Source of the DNA: Fasciola hepatica
Taxonomy: Eukaryota > Platyhelminthes > Trematoda > Plagiorchiida > Fasciolidae
Length of the DNA: 64,000 nt
Direction of reading: 5' to 3'
Assembly (NCBI GenBank): GCA_948099385.1
Contig: CANUEZ040000209.1
Span: 1,364,001 to 1,428,000, forward strand
The notes under the pieces were generated by a model. It was given only the letters and a program-made list of their open reading frames with translations, did no database searches and was not told the DNA's origin. Positions 1 through 15,200 of the stretch are shown here, one piece after another. Position 1 is the stretch's first letter. Each line of letters opens with the position of its first letter. A program made the position numbers and the translations under genes.

Positions 1-346
1 CCTGCAGCTTGAACACTGAACTGACCATTGAAAATGATGGAAGCACTGTACAGCTGTTTGATCCGCTAAGGGAATCATGAGCATTGCACATGGGCAGAGC
101 CCACACGGGGACACGAAAAGGGTTGGGGTGAACGATTGTCAGTCGAACACCCAAACCACAAGGCTATCCGATATGGGTCTCAACGCTTTGTTCAACAGAT
201 ACAATACATGATATAGCACAATCCCCAAATTGGCTTCGGCTTTCGCTTTCGCTTTGAACGGTAACAATCAAATTCTCGCACACAGATCCAATCCTGTGTT
301 CCATCACTTCTCTATTTATGGGCCTAATTAAAACCACGGCATTCCC
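1..346. repeat. Partial satellite monomer at left edge
   Basis: This is the 3' part of a monomer cut by the window edge. It starts in the CTGCAGCTT segment and runs to the first anchor at 347. It carries the CTGCAG (PstI) allele, the 1-bp-short CGAAAAGGG marker, the rare ATGGGCAG allele and the AATACATGA allele. Its closest relatives by these markers are the monomers at 3744, 6291 and 7564, so the array certainly continues to the left of the window. Confidence 0.97.
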
Positions 347-771
347 TTATGAACAATCCCCACACAGATTGCTCATACAATGCAAAGGAGCAGTATCAGA
401 GTAGATTTGTATAATATGATTCTCCATGCAGCTTGAATACTGAACTGACCATTGAAAATTATGGAAGCACTGTACAGCTGTTTGATCCGTTAAGGGAATC
501 ATGAGCATTGCACATGGACAGAGCCCACTCGGAGACACGAACAAGGGTTGGGGTGAACGAATGTCAGTCGAACACCCAAACCACAAGGCTATCCTATATA
601 AGTCTGAACGCTTTGTTCAACAGATTCACTACATCATATAGCACAATCCCCAAATTGGCTTCGGCTTTCGCTTTCGCTTTGAACGGTAACAATCAAATTC
701 TCGCACACCGATCCAATCCTATGTGCCATCAGTTCTCTATTTATGGGCCTAAGTAAAACCAAGGCATTCCC

Positions 772-2045
772 TTATGAACAATCCCCACACAGATTGCTCA
801 TACAATGCAATGGAGCAGTAGCAGAGTAGATTTGTATAATATGATTTTCCCTGCAGCTTGAACACTGAACTGACCATTGAAAATGATGGAAGCACTGTAC
901 AGCTGTTTGATCCGCTAAGGGAATCATGAGCATTGCACATGGACAGAGCCCACACGGGGACACGAAAAGGGTTATGGTGAACGATTGTCAGTCGAACACC
1001 CAAACCACAAGGCTATCCGATATGGGTCTCAACGCTTTGTTCAACAGATACACTACATCATATAGCACAATCCCCAAATTGGCTTCGGCTTTCGCTTTCG
1101 CTTTGAACGGTAACAATCAAATTCTCGCACACCGATCCAATCCTATGTGCCATCACTTCTCTATTTATGGGCCTAAGTAAAACCAAGGCATTCCCTTATG
1201 AACAATCCACACACAGATTGCTCATACAATGCAATAGAGCAGTGGCAGAGTAGATTTGTATAATATGATTCTCCATGCAGCGTTAATACTGAACTGACCG
1301 TTGAAAATGATTGAAGCACTGTACAGCTGTTTGATCCGCTAAGGGAATCATGAGCATTGCACATGGACAGAGCCCACACGGGGACACGAACAAGGGTTGG
1401 GGTGAACGAATGTCAGTCGAACACCCAAACCACAAGGCTATCCGATATGGGTCTGAACGCTTCGTTCAACAGATTCACTACATCATATAGCACAATCCCC
1501 AAATTGGTTTCGGCTTTCGCTTTGGCTTTGAACGGTAACAATCAAATTCTCGCACACAGATCCAATCCTGTGTTCCATCACTTCTCTATTTATGGGCCTA
1601 AGTAAAACCAAGGCATTCCCTTATGAACAATCCCCACACAGATTGCTCATACGATGCAATAGAGCAGTATCAGAGTAGATTTGTATAATATGATTCTCCA
1701 TGCAGCTTGAATACTGAACTGACCATTGAAAATGATGGAAGCACTGTACAGCGGTATGATCCGCTAAGGGAATAATGAGCATTGCACATGGACAGAGCCC
1801 ACACGGGGACACGAACAAGGGTTGGGGTGAACGAATGTCAGTCGAACACCCAAACCACAAGGCTATCCGATATGGTTATCAAAGCTTTGTTCAACAGATA
1901 CAATACATGATATTGCCCAATCCCCAAATTGGATTCGGCTTTCGCTTTCGCTTTGAACGGTAACAACCAAATTCTCGCACACCGATCCAATCCTATGTGC
2001 CATCAGTTCTCTATTTATGGGCCTAAGTAAAACCAAGGCATTCCC
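772..2045. repeat. Three-monomer HOR, copy 1 (1274 bp)
   Basis: Three monomers (425 + 424... in order 424, 425, 425 bp from 772, 1196 and 1621) form a higher-order unit. Each has private alleles. The first has GGGTTATGGTG and CTGCAG. The second has GCAGCGTTAATACTG and TTGGCTTTGAACGG. The third has CAGCGGTATGATCC, GGAATAATGAG and GATATGGTTATCAAAG. The same three occur in the same order from 2046. Reading the two copies side by side I find about six substitutions in 1274 bp, so roughly 99.5 percent identity. Confidence 0.93.
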
Positions 2046-3319
2046 TTATGAACAATCCCCACACAGATTGCTCATACAATGCAATGGAGCAGTAGCAGAG
2101 TAGATTTGTATAATATGATTTTCCCTGCAGCTTGAACACTGAACTGACCATTGAAAATGATGGAAGCACTGTACAGCTGTTTGATCCGCTAAGGGAATCA
2201 TGAGCATTGCACATGGACAGAGCCCACACGGGGACACGAAAAGGGTTATGGTGAACGATTGTCAGTCGAACACCCAAACCACAAGGCTATCCGATATGGG
2301 TCTCAACGCTTTGTTCAACAGATACACTACATCATATAGCACAATCCCCAAATTGGCTTCGGCTTTCGCTTTCGCTTTGAACGGTAACAATCAAATTCTC
2401 GCACACCGATCAAATCCTATGTTCCATCACTTTTCTATTTATGGGCCTAAGTAAAACCAAGGCATTCCCTTATGAACAATCCACACACAGATTGCTCATA
2501 CAATGCAATAGAGCAGTAGCAGAGTAGATTTGTATAATATGATTCTCCATGCAGCGTTAATACTGAACTGACCGTTGAAAATGATTGAAGCACTGTACAG
2601 CTGTTTGATCCGCTAAGGGAATCATGAGCATTGCACATGGACAGAGCCCACACGGGGACACGAACAAGGGTTGGGGTGAACGAATGTCAGTCGAACACCC
2701 AAACCACAAGGCTATCCGATATGGGTCTGAACGCTTCGTTCAACAGATTCACTACATCATATAGCACAATCCCCAAATTGGTTTCGGCTTTCGCTTTGGC
2801 TTTGAACGGTAACAATCAAATTCTCGCACACAGATCCAATCCTGTGTTCCATCACTTCTCTATTTATGGGCCTAAGTAAAACCAAGGCATTCCCTTATGA
2901 ACAATCCCCACACAGATTGCTCATACGATGCAATAGAGCAGTATCAGAGTAGATTTGTATAATATGATTCTCCATGCAGCTTGAATACTGAACTGACCAT
3001 TGAAAATGATGGAAGCACTGTACAGCGGTATGATCCGCTAAGGGAATAATGAGCATTGCACATGGACAGAGCCCACACGGGGACACGAACAAGGGTTGGG
3101 GTGAACGAATGTCAGTCGAACACCCAAACCACAAGGCTATCCGATATGGTTATCAAAGCTTTGTTCAACAGATACAATACATGATATTGCCCAATCCCCA
3201 AATTGGATTCGGCTTTCGCTTTCGCTTTGAACGGTAACAATCAAATTCTCGCACACCGATCCAATCCAATGTGCCATCAGTTCTCTATTTATGGGCCTAA
3301 GTAAAACCAAGGCATTCCC
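2046..3319. repeat. Three-monomer HOR, copy 2 (1274 bp)
   Basis: This is the second copy of the trimer seen at 772-2045, with all private alleles retained in order. The few differences lie mainly at the monomer ends: CACCGATCAAATCC with GTTCC in the first monomer, AGTAGCAG for AGTGGCAG in the second, and CCAATCCAATG in the third. A third start of the trimer follows at 3320, but the next monomer (3744) belongs to another class, so the perfect phase stops after about 2.3 copies. Confidence 0.93.
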
Positions 3320-6300
3320 TTATGAACAATCCCCACACAGATTGCTCATACAATGCAATGGAGCAGTAGCAGAGTAGATTTGTATAATATGATTTTCCCT
3401 GCAGCTTGAACACTGAACTGACCATTGAAAATGATGGAAGCACTGTACAGCTGTTTGATCCGCTAAGGGAATCATGAGCATTGCACATGGACAGAGCCCA
3501 CACGGGGACACGAAAAGGGTTATGGTGAACGATTGTCAGTCGAACACCCAAACCACAAGGCTATCCGATATGGGTCTCAACGCTTTGTTCAACAGATACA
3601 CTACATCATATAGCACAATCCCCAAATTGGCTTCGGCTTTCGCTTTCGCTTTGAACGGTAACAATCAAATTCTCGCACACCGATCAAATCCTATGTGCCA
3701 TCACTTTTCTATTTATGGGCCTAAGTAAAACCAAGGCATTCCCTTATGAACAATCCCCACACAGATTGCTCATACAATGCAATAGAGCAGTAGCAGAGTA
3801 GATTTGTATAATATGATTTTCCCTGCAGCTTGAACACTGAACTGACCATTGAAAATGATGGAAGCACTGTACAGCTGTTTGATCCGCTAAGGGAATCATG
3901 AGCATTGCACATGGGCAGAGCCCACACGGGGACACGAAAAGGGTTGGGGTGAACGATTGTCAGTCGAACACCCAAACCACAAGGCTATCCGATATGGGTC
4001 TGAACGCTTTGTTCAACAGATACAATACATGATATAGCACAATCCCCAAATTGGCTTCGGCTTTCGCTTTCGCTTTGAACGGTAACAATCAAATTCTCGC
4101 ACACAGATCCAATCCTGTGTTCCATCACTTCTCTATTTATGGGCCTAATTAAAACCACGGCATTCCCTTATGAACAATCCCCACACAGATTGCTCATACA
4201 ATGCAATGGAGCAGTATCAGAGTAGATTTGTATAATATGATTCTCCATGCAGCTTGAATACTGAACTGACCATTGAAAATTATGGAAGCACTGTACAGCT
4301 GTTTGATCCGCTAAGGGAATCATGAGCATTGCACATGGACAGAGCCCACTCGGAGACACGAACAAGGGTTGGGGTGAACGAATGTCAGTCGAACACCCAA
4401 ACCACAAGGCTATCCGATATGGGTCTGAACGCTTTGTTCAACAGATTCACTACATCATATAGCACAATCCCCAAATTGGCTTCGGCTTTCGCTTTCGCTT
4501 TGAACGGTAACAACCAAATTCTCGCACACAGATCCAATCCTTTGTGCCATCACTTCTCTATTTATGGGCCTAAGTAAAACCAAGGCATTCCCTTATGAAC
4601 AATCCCCACACAGATTGCTCATACAATGCAATGGAGCAGTAGCAGAGTAGATTTGTATAATATGATTCTCCATGCAGCTTGAACACTGAACTGACCATTG
4701 AAAATGATGGAAGCACTGTACAGCTGTTTGATCCGCTAAGGGAATCATGAGCATTGCACATGGACAGAGCCCACACGGGGACACGAAAAGGGTTGGGGTG
4801 AACGATTGTCAGTCGAACACCCAAACCATAAGGCTATCCGATATGGGTCTGAACGCTTTGTTCAACAGATTCACTACATCATATAGCACAATCCCCAAAT
4901 TGGCTTCGGCTTTCGCTTTCGCTTTGAACGGTAACAATCAAATTCTCGCACACCGATCCAATCCTATGTTCCATCACTTCTCTATTTATGGGCCTAAGTA
5001 AAACCACGGCATTCCCTTATGAACAATCCCCACACAGATTGTTCATACAATGCAATGGAGCAGTATCAGAGTAGATTTGTATAATATGATTCTCCATGCA
5101 GCTTGAATACTGAACTGACCATTGAAAATGATGGAAGCACTGTACAGCTGTTTGATCCGCTAAGGGAATCATGAGCATTGCACATGGACAGAGCCCACAC
5201 GGGGACACGAACAAGGGTTGGGGTGAACGAATGTCAGTCGAACACCCAAACCACAAGGCTATCCGATATGGGTCTGAACGCTTCGTTCAACAGATTCACT
5301 ACATCATATAGCACAATCCCCAAATTGGTTTCGGCTTTCGCTTTGGCTTTGAACGGTAACAATCAAATTCTCGCACACAGATCCAATCCTGTGTTCCATC
5401 ACTTCTCTATTTATGGGCCTAAGTAAAACCAAGGCATTCCCTTATGAACAATCCTCACACAGATTGCTCATACGATGCAATAGAGCAGTATCAGAGTAGA
5501 TTTGTATAATATGATTCTCCATGCAGCTTGAACACTGAACTTACCATTGAAAATGATGGAAGCACTGTACAGCGGTATGATCCGCTAAGGGAATAATGAG
5601 CATTGCACATGGACAGAGCCCACACGGGGACACGAACAAGGGTTGGGGTGAACGAATGTCAGTCGAACACCCAAACCACAAGGCTATCCGATATGGTTAT
5701 CAAAGCTTTGTTCAACAGATACAATACATGATATTGCCCAATCCCCAAATTGGATTCGGCTTTCGCTTTCGCTTTGAACGGTAACAATCAAATTCTCGCA
5801 CACCGATCCAATCCTATGTGCCATCAGTTCTCTATTTATGGGCCTAAGTAAAACCAAGGCATTCCCTTATGAACAATCCCCACACAGATTGCTCATACAA
5901 TGCAATGGAGCAGTAGCAGAGTAGATTTGTATAATATGATTTTCCCTGCAGCTTGAACACTGAACTGACCATTGAAAATGATGGAAGCACTGTACAGCTG
6001 TTTGATCCGCTAAGGGAATCATGAGCATTGCACATGGACAGAGCCCACACGGGGACACGAAAAGGGTTGGGGTGAACGATTGTCAGTCGAACACCCAAAC
6101 CACAAGGCTATCCGATATGGGTCTCAACGCTTTGTTCAACAGATACACTACATCATATAGCACAATCCCCAAATTGGCTTCGGCTTTCGCTTTCGCTTTG
6201 AACGGTAACAATCAAATTCTCGCACACCGATCAAATCCTATGTGCCATCACTTTTCTATTTATGGGCCTAAGTAAAACCAAGGCATTCCCTTATGAACAA

Positions 6301-9300
6301 TCCCCACACAGATTGCTCATACAATGCAATGGAGCAGTAGCAGAGTAGATTTGTATAATATGATTTTCCCTGCAGCTTGAACACTGAACTGACCATTGAA
6401 AATGATGGAAGCACTGTACAGCTGTTTGATCCGCTAAGGGAATCATGAGCATTGCACATGGGCAGAGCCCACACGGGGACACGAAAAGGGTTGGGGTGAA
6501 CGATTGTCAGTCGAACACCCAAACCACAAGGCTATCCGATATGGGTCTGAACGCTTTGTTCAACAGATACAATACATGATATAGCACAATCCCCAAATTG
6601 GCTTCGGCTTTCGCTTTCGCTTTGAACGGTAACAATCAAATTCTCGCACACAGATCCAATCCTGTGTTCCATCACTTCTCTATTTATGGGCCTAAGTAAA
6701 ACCAAGGCATTCCCTTATGAACAATCCCCACACAGATTGCTCATACGATGCAATAGAGCAGTATCAGAGTAGATTTGTATAATATGATTCTCCATGCAGC
6801 TTGAATACTGAACTGACCATTGCAAATGATGGAAGCACTGTACAGCGGTATGATCCGCTAAGGGAATAATGAGCATTGCACATGGACAGAGCCCACACGG
6901 GGACACGAACAAGGGTTGGGGTGAACGAATGTCAGTCGAACACCCAAACCACAAGGCTATCCGATATGGTTATCAAAGCTTTGTTCAACAGATACAATAC
7001 ATGATATTGCCCAATCCCCAAATTGGATTCGGCTTTCGCTTTCGCTTTGAACGGTAACAATCAAATTCTCGCACACCGATCCAATCCTATGTGCCATCAG
7101 TTCTCTATTTATGGGCCTAAGTAAAACCAAGGCATTCCCTTATGAACAATCCCCACACAGATTGCTCATACAATGCAATGGAGCAGTAGCAGAGTAGATT
7201 TGTATAATATGATTCTCCATGCAGCTTGAACACTGAACTGACCATTGAAAATGATGGAAGCACTGTACAGCTGTTTGATCCGCTAAGGGAATCATGAGCA
7301 TTGCACATGGACAGAGCCCACACGGGGACACGAAAAGGGTTATGGTGAACGATTGTCAGTCGAACACCCAAACCACAAGGCTATCCGATATGGGTCTCAA
7401 CGCTTTGTTCAACAGATACACTACATCATATAGCACAATCTTCAAATTGGCTTCGGCTTTCGCTTTCGCTTTGAACGGTAACAATCAAATTCTCGCACAC
7501 CGATCCAATCCTATGTGCCATCAGTTCTCTATTTATGGGCCTAAGTAAAACCAAGGCAATCCCTTATGAACAATCTCCACACAGATTGCTCATACAATGC
7601 AATGGAGCAGTAGCAGAGTAGATTTGTATAATATGATTTTCCCTGCAGCTTGAACACTGAACTGACCATTGAAAATGATGGAAGCACTGTACAGCTGTTT
7701 GATCCGCTAAGGGAATCATGAGCATTGCACATGGGCAGAGCCCACACGGGGACACGAAAAGGGTTGGGGTGAACGATTGTCAGTCGAACACCCAAACCAC
7801 AAGGCTATCCGATATGGGTCTGAACGCTTTGTTCAACAGATACAATACATGATATAGCACAATCCCCAAATTGGCTTCGGCTTTCGCTTTCGCTTTGAAC
7901 GGTAACAATCAAATTCTCGCACACAGATCCAATCCTGTGTTCCATCACTTCTCTATTTATGGGCCTAATTAAAACCACGGCATTCCCTTATGAACAATCC
8001 CCACACAGATTGCTCATACAATGCAATGGAGCAGTATCAGAGTAGATTTGTATAATATGATTCTCCATGCAGCTTGAATACTGAACTGACCATTGAAAAT
8101 GATGGAAGCACTGTACAGCTGTTTGATCCGCTAAGGGAATCATGAGCATTGCACATGGACAGCGCCCACACGGGGACACGAAAAGGGTTGGGGTGAACGA
8201 TTGTCAGTCGAACACCCAAACCACAAGGCTATCCGATATGGGTCTCAACGCTTTGTTCAACAGATACACTACATCATATAGCACAATCCCCAAATTGGCT
8301 TCGGCTTTCGCTTTCGCTTTGAACGGTAACAACCCAATTCTCGCACACAGATCCAATCCTGTGTTCCATCACTTCTCTATTTATGGGCCTAATTAAAACC
8401 ACGGCATTCCCTTATGAACAATCCCCACACAGATTGCTCATACAATGCAATAGAACAGTCGCAGAGTAGATTTGTATAATATGATTCTCCATGCAGCTTG
8501 AATACTGAACTGACCATTGAAAATGATGGAAGCACTGTACAGCTGTTTGATCCGCTAAGGGAATCATGAGCATTGCACATGGACAGAGCCCACACGGGGA
8601 CACGAAAAGGGTTGGGGTGAACGATTGTCAGTCGAACACCCAAACCACAAGGCTATCCGATATGGGTCTCAACGCTTTGTTCAACAGATACACTACATCA
8701 TATAGCACAATCCCCAAATTGGCTTCGGCTTTCGCTTTCGCTTTGAACGGTAACAATCAAATTCTCGCACACCGATCAAATCCTATGTGCCATCACTTCT
8801 ATATTTATGGGCCTAAGTAAAACCAAGGCATTCCCTTATGAACAATCCACACACAGATTGCTTATACAATGCAATAGAGCAGTAGCAGAGTAGATTTGTA
8901 TAATATGATTCTCCATGCAGCTTGAACACTGAACTGACCATTGAAAATGATGGAAGCACTGTACAGCTGTTTGATCCGCTAAGGGAATCATGAGCATTGC
9001 ACATGGGCAGAGCCCACACGGGGACACGAAAAGGGTTGGGGTGAACGATTGTCAGTCGAACACCCAAACCACAAGGCTATCCGATATGGGTCTGAACGCT
9101 TTGTTCAACAGATACAATACATGATATAGCACAATCCCCAAATTGGCTTCGGCTTTCGCTTTCGCTTTGAACGGTAACAACCCAATTCTCGCACACAGAT
9201 CCAATCCTGTGTTCCATCACTTCTCTATTTATGGGCCTAATTAAAACCACGGCATTCCCTTATGAACAATCCCCACACAGATTGCTCATACAATGCAATA

Positions 9301-12300
9301 GAGCAGTAGCAGAGTAGATTTGTATAATATGATTCTCCATGCAGCTTGAACACTGAACTGACCATTGAAAATGATGGAAGCACTGTACAGCTGTTTGATC
9401 CGCTAAGGGAATCATGAGCATTGCACATGGACAGCGCCCACACGGGGACACGAAAAGGGTTGGGGTGAACGAATGTCAGTCGAACACCCAAACCACAAGG
9501 CTATCCGATATGGGTCTCAACGCTTTGTTCAACAGATACACTACATCATATAGCACAATCCCCAAATTGGCTTCGGCTTTCGCTTTCGCTTTGAACGGTA
9601 ACAATCAAATTCTCGCACACCGATCCAATCCTATGTGCCATCACTTCTCTATTTATGGGCCTAAGTAAAACCAAGGCATTCCCTTATGAACAATCCCCAC
9701 ACAGATTGCTCATACAATGCAATAGAGCAGTAGCAGAGTAGATTTGTATAATATGATTCTCCATGCAGCTTGAACACTGAACTGACCATTGAAAATTATG
9801 GAAGCACTGTACAGCTGTTTGATCCGCTAAGGGAATAATGAGCATTGCACATGGACAGAGCCCACACGGGGACACGAAAAGGGTTGGGGTGAACGATTGT
9901 CAGTCGAACACCCAAACCACAAGGCTATCCGATATGGGTCTCAACGCTTTGTTCAACAGATACACTACATCATATAGCACAATCCCCAAATTGGCTTCGG
10001 CTTTCGCTTTCGCTTTGAACGGTAACAATCAAATTCTCGCACACCGATCCAATCCTATGTGCCATCACTTCTCTATTTATGGGCCTAAGTAAAACCAAGG
10101 CATTCCCTTATGAACAATCCACACACAGATTGCTTATACAATGCAATAGAGCAGTAGCAGAGTAGATTTGTATAATATGATTCTCCATGCAGCTTGAACA
10201 CTGAACTGACCATTGAAAATGATGGAAGCACTGTACAGCTGTTTGATCCGCTAAGGGAATCATGAGCATTGCACATGGGCAGAGCCCACACGGGGACACG
10301 AAAAGGGTTGGGGTGAACGAATGTCAGTCGAACACCCAAACCACAAGGCTATCCGATATGGGTCTGAACGCTTTGTTCAACAGATACAATACATGATATA
10401 GCACAATCCCCAAATTGGCTTCGGCTTTCGCTTTCGCTTTGAACGGTAACAACCCAATTCTCGCACACAGATCCAATCCTGTGTTACATCACTTCTCTAT
10501 TTATGGGCCTAATTAAAACCACGGCATTCCCTTATGAACAATCCCCACACAGATTGCTCATACAATGCAATGGAGCAGTATCAGAGTAGATTTGTATAAT
10601 ATGATTCTCCATGCAGCTTGAATACTGAACTGACCATTGAAAATGATGGAAGCACTGTACAGCTGTTTGATCCGCTAAGGGAATCATGAGCATTGCACAT
10701 GGACAGAGCCCACACGGGGACACGAAAAGGGTTGGGGTGAACGAATGTCAGTCGAACACCCAAACCACAAGGCTATCCGATATGGGTCTCAACGCTTCGT
10801 TCAACATATACACTACATCATATAGCACAATCCCCAAATTGGCTTCGGCTTTCGCTTTCGCTTTGAACGGTAACAATCAAATTCTCGCACACCGATCCAA
10901 TCCTATGTGCCATCACTTCTCCATTTATGGGCCTAAGTAAAACCAAGGCATTCCCTTATGAACAATCCCCACACAGATTGCTCATACAATGCAATAGAGC
11001 AGTAGCAGAGTAGATTTGTATAATATGATTCTCCATGCAGCTTGAACACTGAACTGACCATTGAAAATGATGGAAGCACTGTACAGCTGTTTGATCCGCT
11101 AAGGGAATCATGAGCATTGCACATGGACAGAGCCCACTCGGAGACACGAACAAGGGTTGGGGTGAACGAATGTCAGTCGAACACCCAAACCACAAGGCTA
11201 TCCGATATGGGTCTGAACGCTTTGTTCAACAGATTCACTACATCATATAGCACAATCCCCAAATTGGCTTCGGCTTTCGCTTTCGCTTTGAACGGTAACA
11301 ATCAAATTCTCGCACACAGATCCAATCCTGTGTTCCATCACTTCTCTATTTATGGGCCTAAGTAAAACCAAGGCATTCCCTTATGAACAATCCCCACACA
11401 GATTGCTCATACAATGCAATAGAGCAGTCGCAGAGTAGATTTGTATAATATGATTCTCCATGCAGCTTGAATACTGAACTGACCATTGAAAATGATGGAA
11501 GCACTGTACAGCTGTTTGATCCGCTAAGGGAATCATGAGCATTGCACATGGACAGAGCCCACACGGGGACACGAAAAGGGTTGGGGTGAACGATTGTCAG
11601 TCGAACACCCAAACCACAAGGCTATCCGATATGGGTCTGAACGCTTCGTTCAACAGATACAATACATGATATAGCACAATCCCCAAATTGGCTTCGGCTT
11701 TCGCTTTCGCTTTGAACGGTAACGACCAAATTCTCGCACACCGATCCAATCCTATGTTCCATCACTTCTCTATTTATGGGCCTAAGTAAAACCAAGACAT
11801 TCCCTTATGAACAATCCCCACACAGATTGCTCATACAATGCAATGGAGCAGTATCAGAGTAGATTTGTATAATATGATTCTCCATGCAGCTTGAACACTG
11901 AACTGACCATAGAAAATGATGGAAGCACTGTACAGCTGTTTGATCCGCTAAGGGAATCATGAGCATTGCACATGGACAGAGCCCACACGGGGACACGAAA
12001 AGGGTTGGGGTGAACGATTGTCAGTCGAACACCCAAACCACAAGGCTATCCGATATGGGTCTCAACGCTTTGTTCAACAGATACACTACATCATATAGCA
12101 CAATCCCCAAATTGGCTTCGGCTTTCGCTTTCGCTTTGAACGGTAACAATCAAATTCTCGCACACCGATCCAATCCTATGTGCCATCACTTCTCTATTTA
12201 TGGGCCTAAGTAAAACCAAGGCATTCCCTTATGAACAATCCACACACAGATTGCTTATACAATGCAATAGAGCAGTAGCAGAGTAGATTTGTATAATATG

Positions 12301-14776
12301 ATTCTCCATGCAGCTTGAACACTGAACTGACCATTGAAAATGATGGAAGCACTGTACAGCTGTTTGATCCGCTAAGGGAATCATGAGCATTGCACATGGA
12401 CAGAGCCCACTCGGAGACACGAACAAGGGTTGGGGTGAACGAATGTCAGTCGAACACCCAAACCACAAGGCTATCCGATATGGGTCTGAACGCTTTGTTC
12501 AACAGATTCACTACATAATATAGCACAATCCCCAAATTGGCTTCGGCTTTCGCTTTCGCTTTGAACGGTAACAATCAAATTCTCGCACACAGATCCAATC
12601 CTGTGTTCCATCACTTCTCTATTTATGGGCCTAAGTAAAACCAAGGCATTCCCTTATGAACAATCCCCACACAGATTGCTCATACGATGCAATAGAGCAG
12701 TATCAGAGTAGATTTGTATAATATGATTCTCCATGCAGCTTGAATACTGAACTGACCATTGCAAATGATGGAAGCACTGTACAGCGGTATGATCCGCTAA
12801 GGGAATAATGAGCATTGCACATGGACAGAGCCCACACGGGGACACGAACAAGGGTTGGGGTGAACGAATGTCAGTCGAACACCCAAACCACAAGGCTATC
12901 CGATATGGGTCTCAACGCTTTGTTCAACAGATACACTACATCATATAGCACAATCCCCAAATTGGCTTCGGCTTTCGCTTTCGCTTTGAACGGTAACGAC
13001 CAAATTCTCGCACACCGATCCAATCCTATGTGCCATCACTTCTCTATTTATGGGCCTAAGTAAAACCAAGACATTCCCTTATGAACAATCCCCACACAGA
13101 TTGCTCATACAATGCAATGGAGCAGTATCAGAGTAGATTTGTATAATATGATTCTCCATGCAGCTTGAACACTGAACTGACCATAGAAAATGATGGAAGC
13201 ACTGTACAGCTGTTTGATCCGCTAAGGGAATCATGAGCATTGCACATGGACAGAGCCCACACGGGGACACGAAAAGGGTTGGGGTGAACGATTGTCAGTC
13301 GAACACCCAAACCACAAGGCTATCCGATATGGGTCTCAACGCTTTGTTCAACAGATACACTACATCATATAGCACAATCCCCAAATTGGCTTCGGCTTTC
13401 GCTTTCGCTTTGAACGGTAACAATCAAATTCTCGCACACCGATCCAATCCTATGTTCCATCACTTCTCTATTTATGGGCCTAAGTAAAACCAAGGCATTC
13501 CCTTATGAACAATCCACACACAGATTGCTTATACAATGCAATAGAGCAGTAGCAGAGTAGATTTGTATAATATGATTCTCCATGCAGCTTGAACACTGAA
13601 CTGACCATAGAAAATGATGGAAGCACTGTACAGCTGTTTGATCCGCTAAGGGAATCATGAGCATTGCACATGGACAGAGCCCACTCGGAGACACGAACAA
13701 GGGTTGGGGTGAACGAATGTCAGTCGAACACCCAAACCACAAGGCTATCCGATATGGGTCTGAACGCTTTGTTCAACAGATTCACTACATAATATAGCAC
13801 AATCCCCAAATTGGCTTCGGCTTTCGCTTTCGCTTTGAACGGTAACAATCAAATTCTCGCACACAGATCCAATCCTGTGTTCCATCACTTCTCTATTTAT
13901 GGGCCTAAGTAAAACCAAGGCATTCCCTTATGAACAATCCCCACACAGATTGCTCATACGATGCAATAGAGCAGTATCAGAGTAGATTTGTATAATATGA
14001 TTCTCCATGCAGCTTGAATACTGAACTGACCATTGCAAATGATGGAAGCACTGTACAGCGGTATGATCCGCTAAGGGAATAATGAGCATTGCACATGGAC
14101 AGAGCCCACACGGGGACACGAACAAGGGTTGGGGTGAACGAATGTCAGTCGAACACCCAAACCACAAGGCTATCCGATATGGGTCTGAACGCTTCGTTCA
14201 ACAGATACAATACATGATATAGCACAATCCCCAAATTGGCTTCGGCTTTCGCTTTCGCTTTGAACGGTAACGACCAAATTCTCGCACACCGATCCAATCC
14301 TATGTGCCATCACTTCTCTATTTATGGGCCTAAGTAAAACCAAGACATTCCCTTATGAACAATCCCCACACAGATTGCTCATACAATGCAATGGAGCAGT
14401 ATCAGAGTAGATTTGTATAATATGATTCTCCATGCAGCTTGAACACTGAACTGACCATAGAAAATGATGGAAGCACTGTACAGCTGTTTGATCCGCTAAG
14501 GGAATCATGAGCATTGCACATGGACAGAGCCCACACGGGGACACGAAAAGGGTTGGGGTGAACGATTGTCAGTCGAACACCCAAACCACAAGGCTATCCG
14601 ATATGGGTCTCAACGCTTTGTTCAACAGATACACTACATCATATAGCACAATCCCCAAATTGGCTTCGGCTTTCGCTTTCGCTTTGAACGGTAACAATCA
14701 AATTCTCGCACACCGATCCAATCCTATGTTCCATCACTTCTCTATTTATGGGCCTAAGTAAAACCAAGGCATTCCC

Positions 14777-15200
14777 TTATGAACAATCCACACACAGATT
14801 GCTTATACAATGCAATAGAGCAGTAGCAGAGTAGATTTGTATAATATGATTCTCCATGCAGCTTGAACACTGAACTGACCATAGAAAATGATGGAAGCAC
14901 TGTACAGCTGTTTGATCCGCTAAGGGAATCATGAGCATTGCACATGGACAGAGCCCACACGGGGACACGAAAAGGGTTGGGGTGAACGAATGTCAGTCGA
15001 ACACCCAAACCACAAGGCTATCCGATATGGGTCTGAACGCTTCGTTCAACAGATACAATACATGATATAGCACAATCCCCAAATTGGCTTCGGCTTTCGC
15101 TTTCGCTTTGAACGGTAACGACCAAATTCTCGCACACCGATCCAATCCTATGTGCCATCACTTCTCTATTTATGGGCCTAAGTAAAACCAAGACATTCCC
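14777..15200. repeat. Hybrid monomer, class D start and T/G-like end
   Basis: The start carries the class D alleles AATCCACACACAG and TTGCTTATAC. From CACACGGGG (14957) onwards the alleles are those usually seen in third-position monomers: CTTCGTTCAACAGATACAA, TAACGACC and a following AAGACATTCCC. The next monomer (15201) is class F, so exactly one monomer is missing from the trimer here. The simplest reading is an unequal crossover with its junction between 14809 and about 15041. Some older D monomers (8836, 10108) also carry CACACGGGG, so the exact left limit is uncertain. Confidence 0.7.

Larger units (their letters stand above)
347..10955. repeat. Satellite domain A, monomers 1-25, three-monomer register
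   Basis: Monomer anchors: 347, 772, 1196, 1621, 2046, 2470, 2895, 3320, 3744, 4168, 4593, 5017, 5442, 5867, 6291, 6715, 7140, 7564, 7988, 8412, 8836, 9260, 9684, 10108, 10532. Lengths are only 424 or 425 bp. Nine consecutive copies from 7140 to 10955 are all 424. Marker alleles recur every third monomer. The ATGGGCAG allele is in the monomers at 3744, 6291, 7564, 8836 and 10108. The AATCCACACACAG allele is at 1196, 2470, 8836 and 10108. The CTGCAG allele is in the left-edge partial copy and at 772, 2046, 3320, 3744, 5867, 6291 and 7564. The trimer is sharp at the left and progressively scrambled towards the right. Confidence 0.9.
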
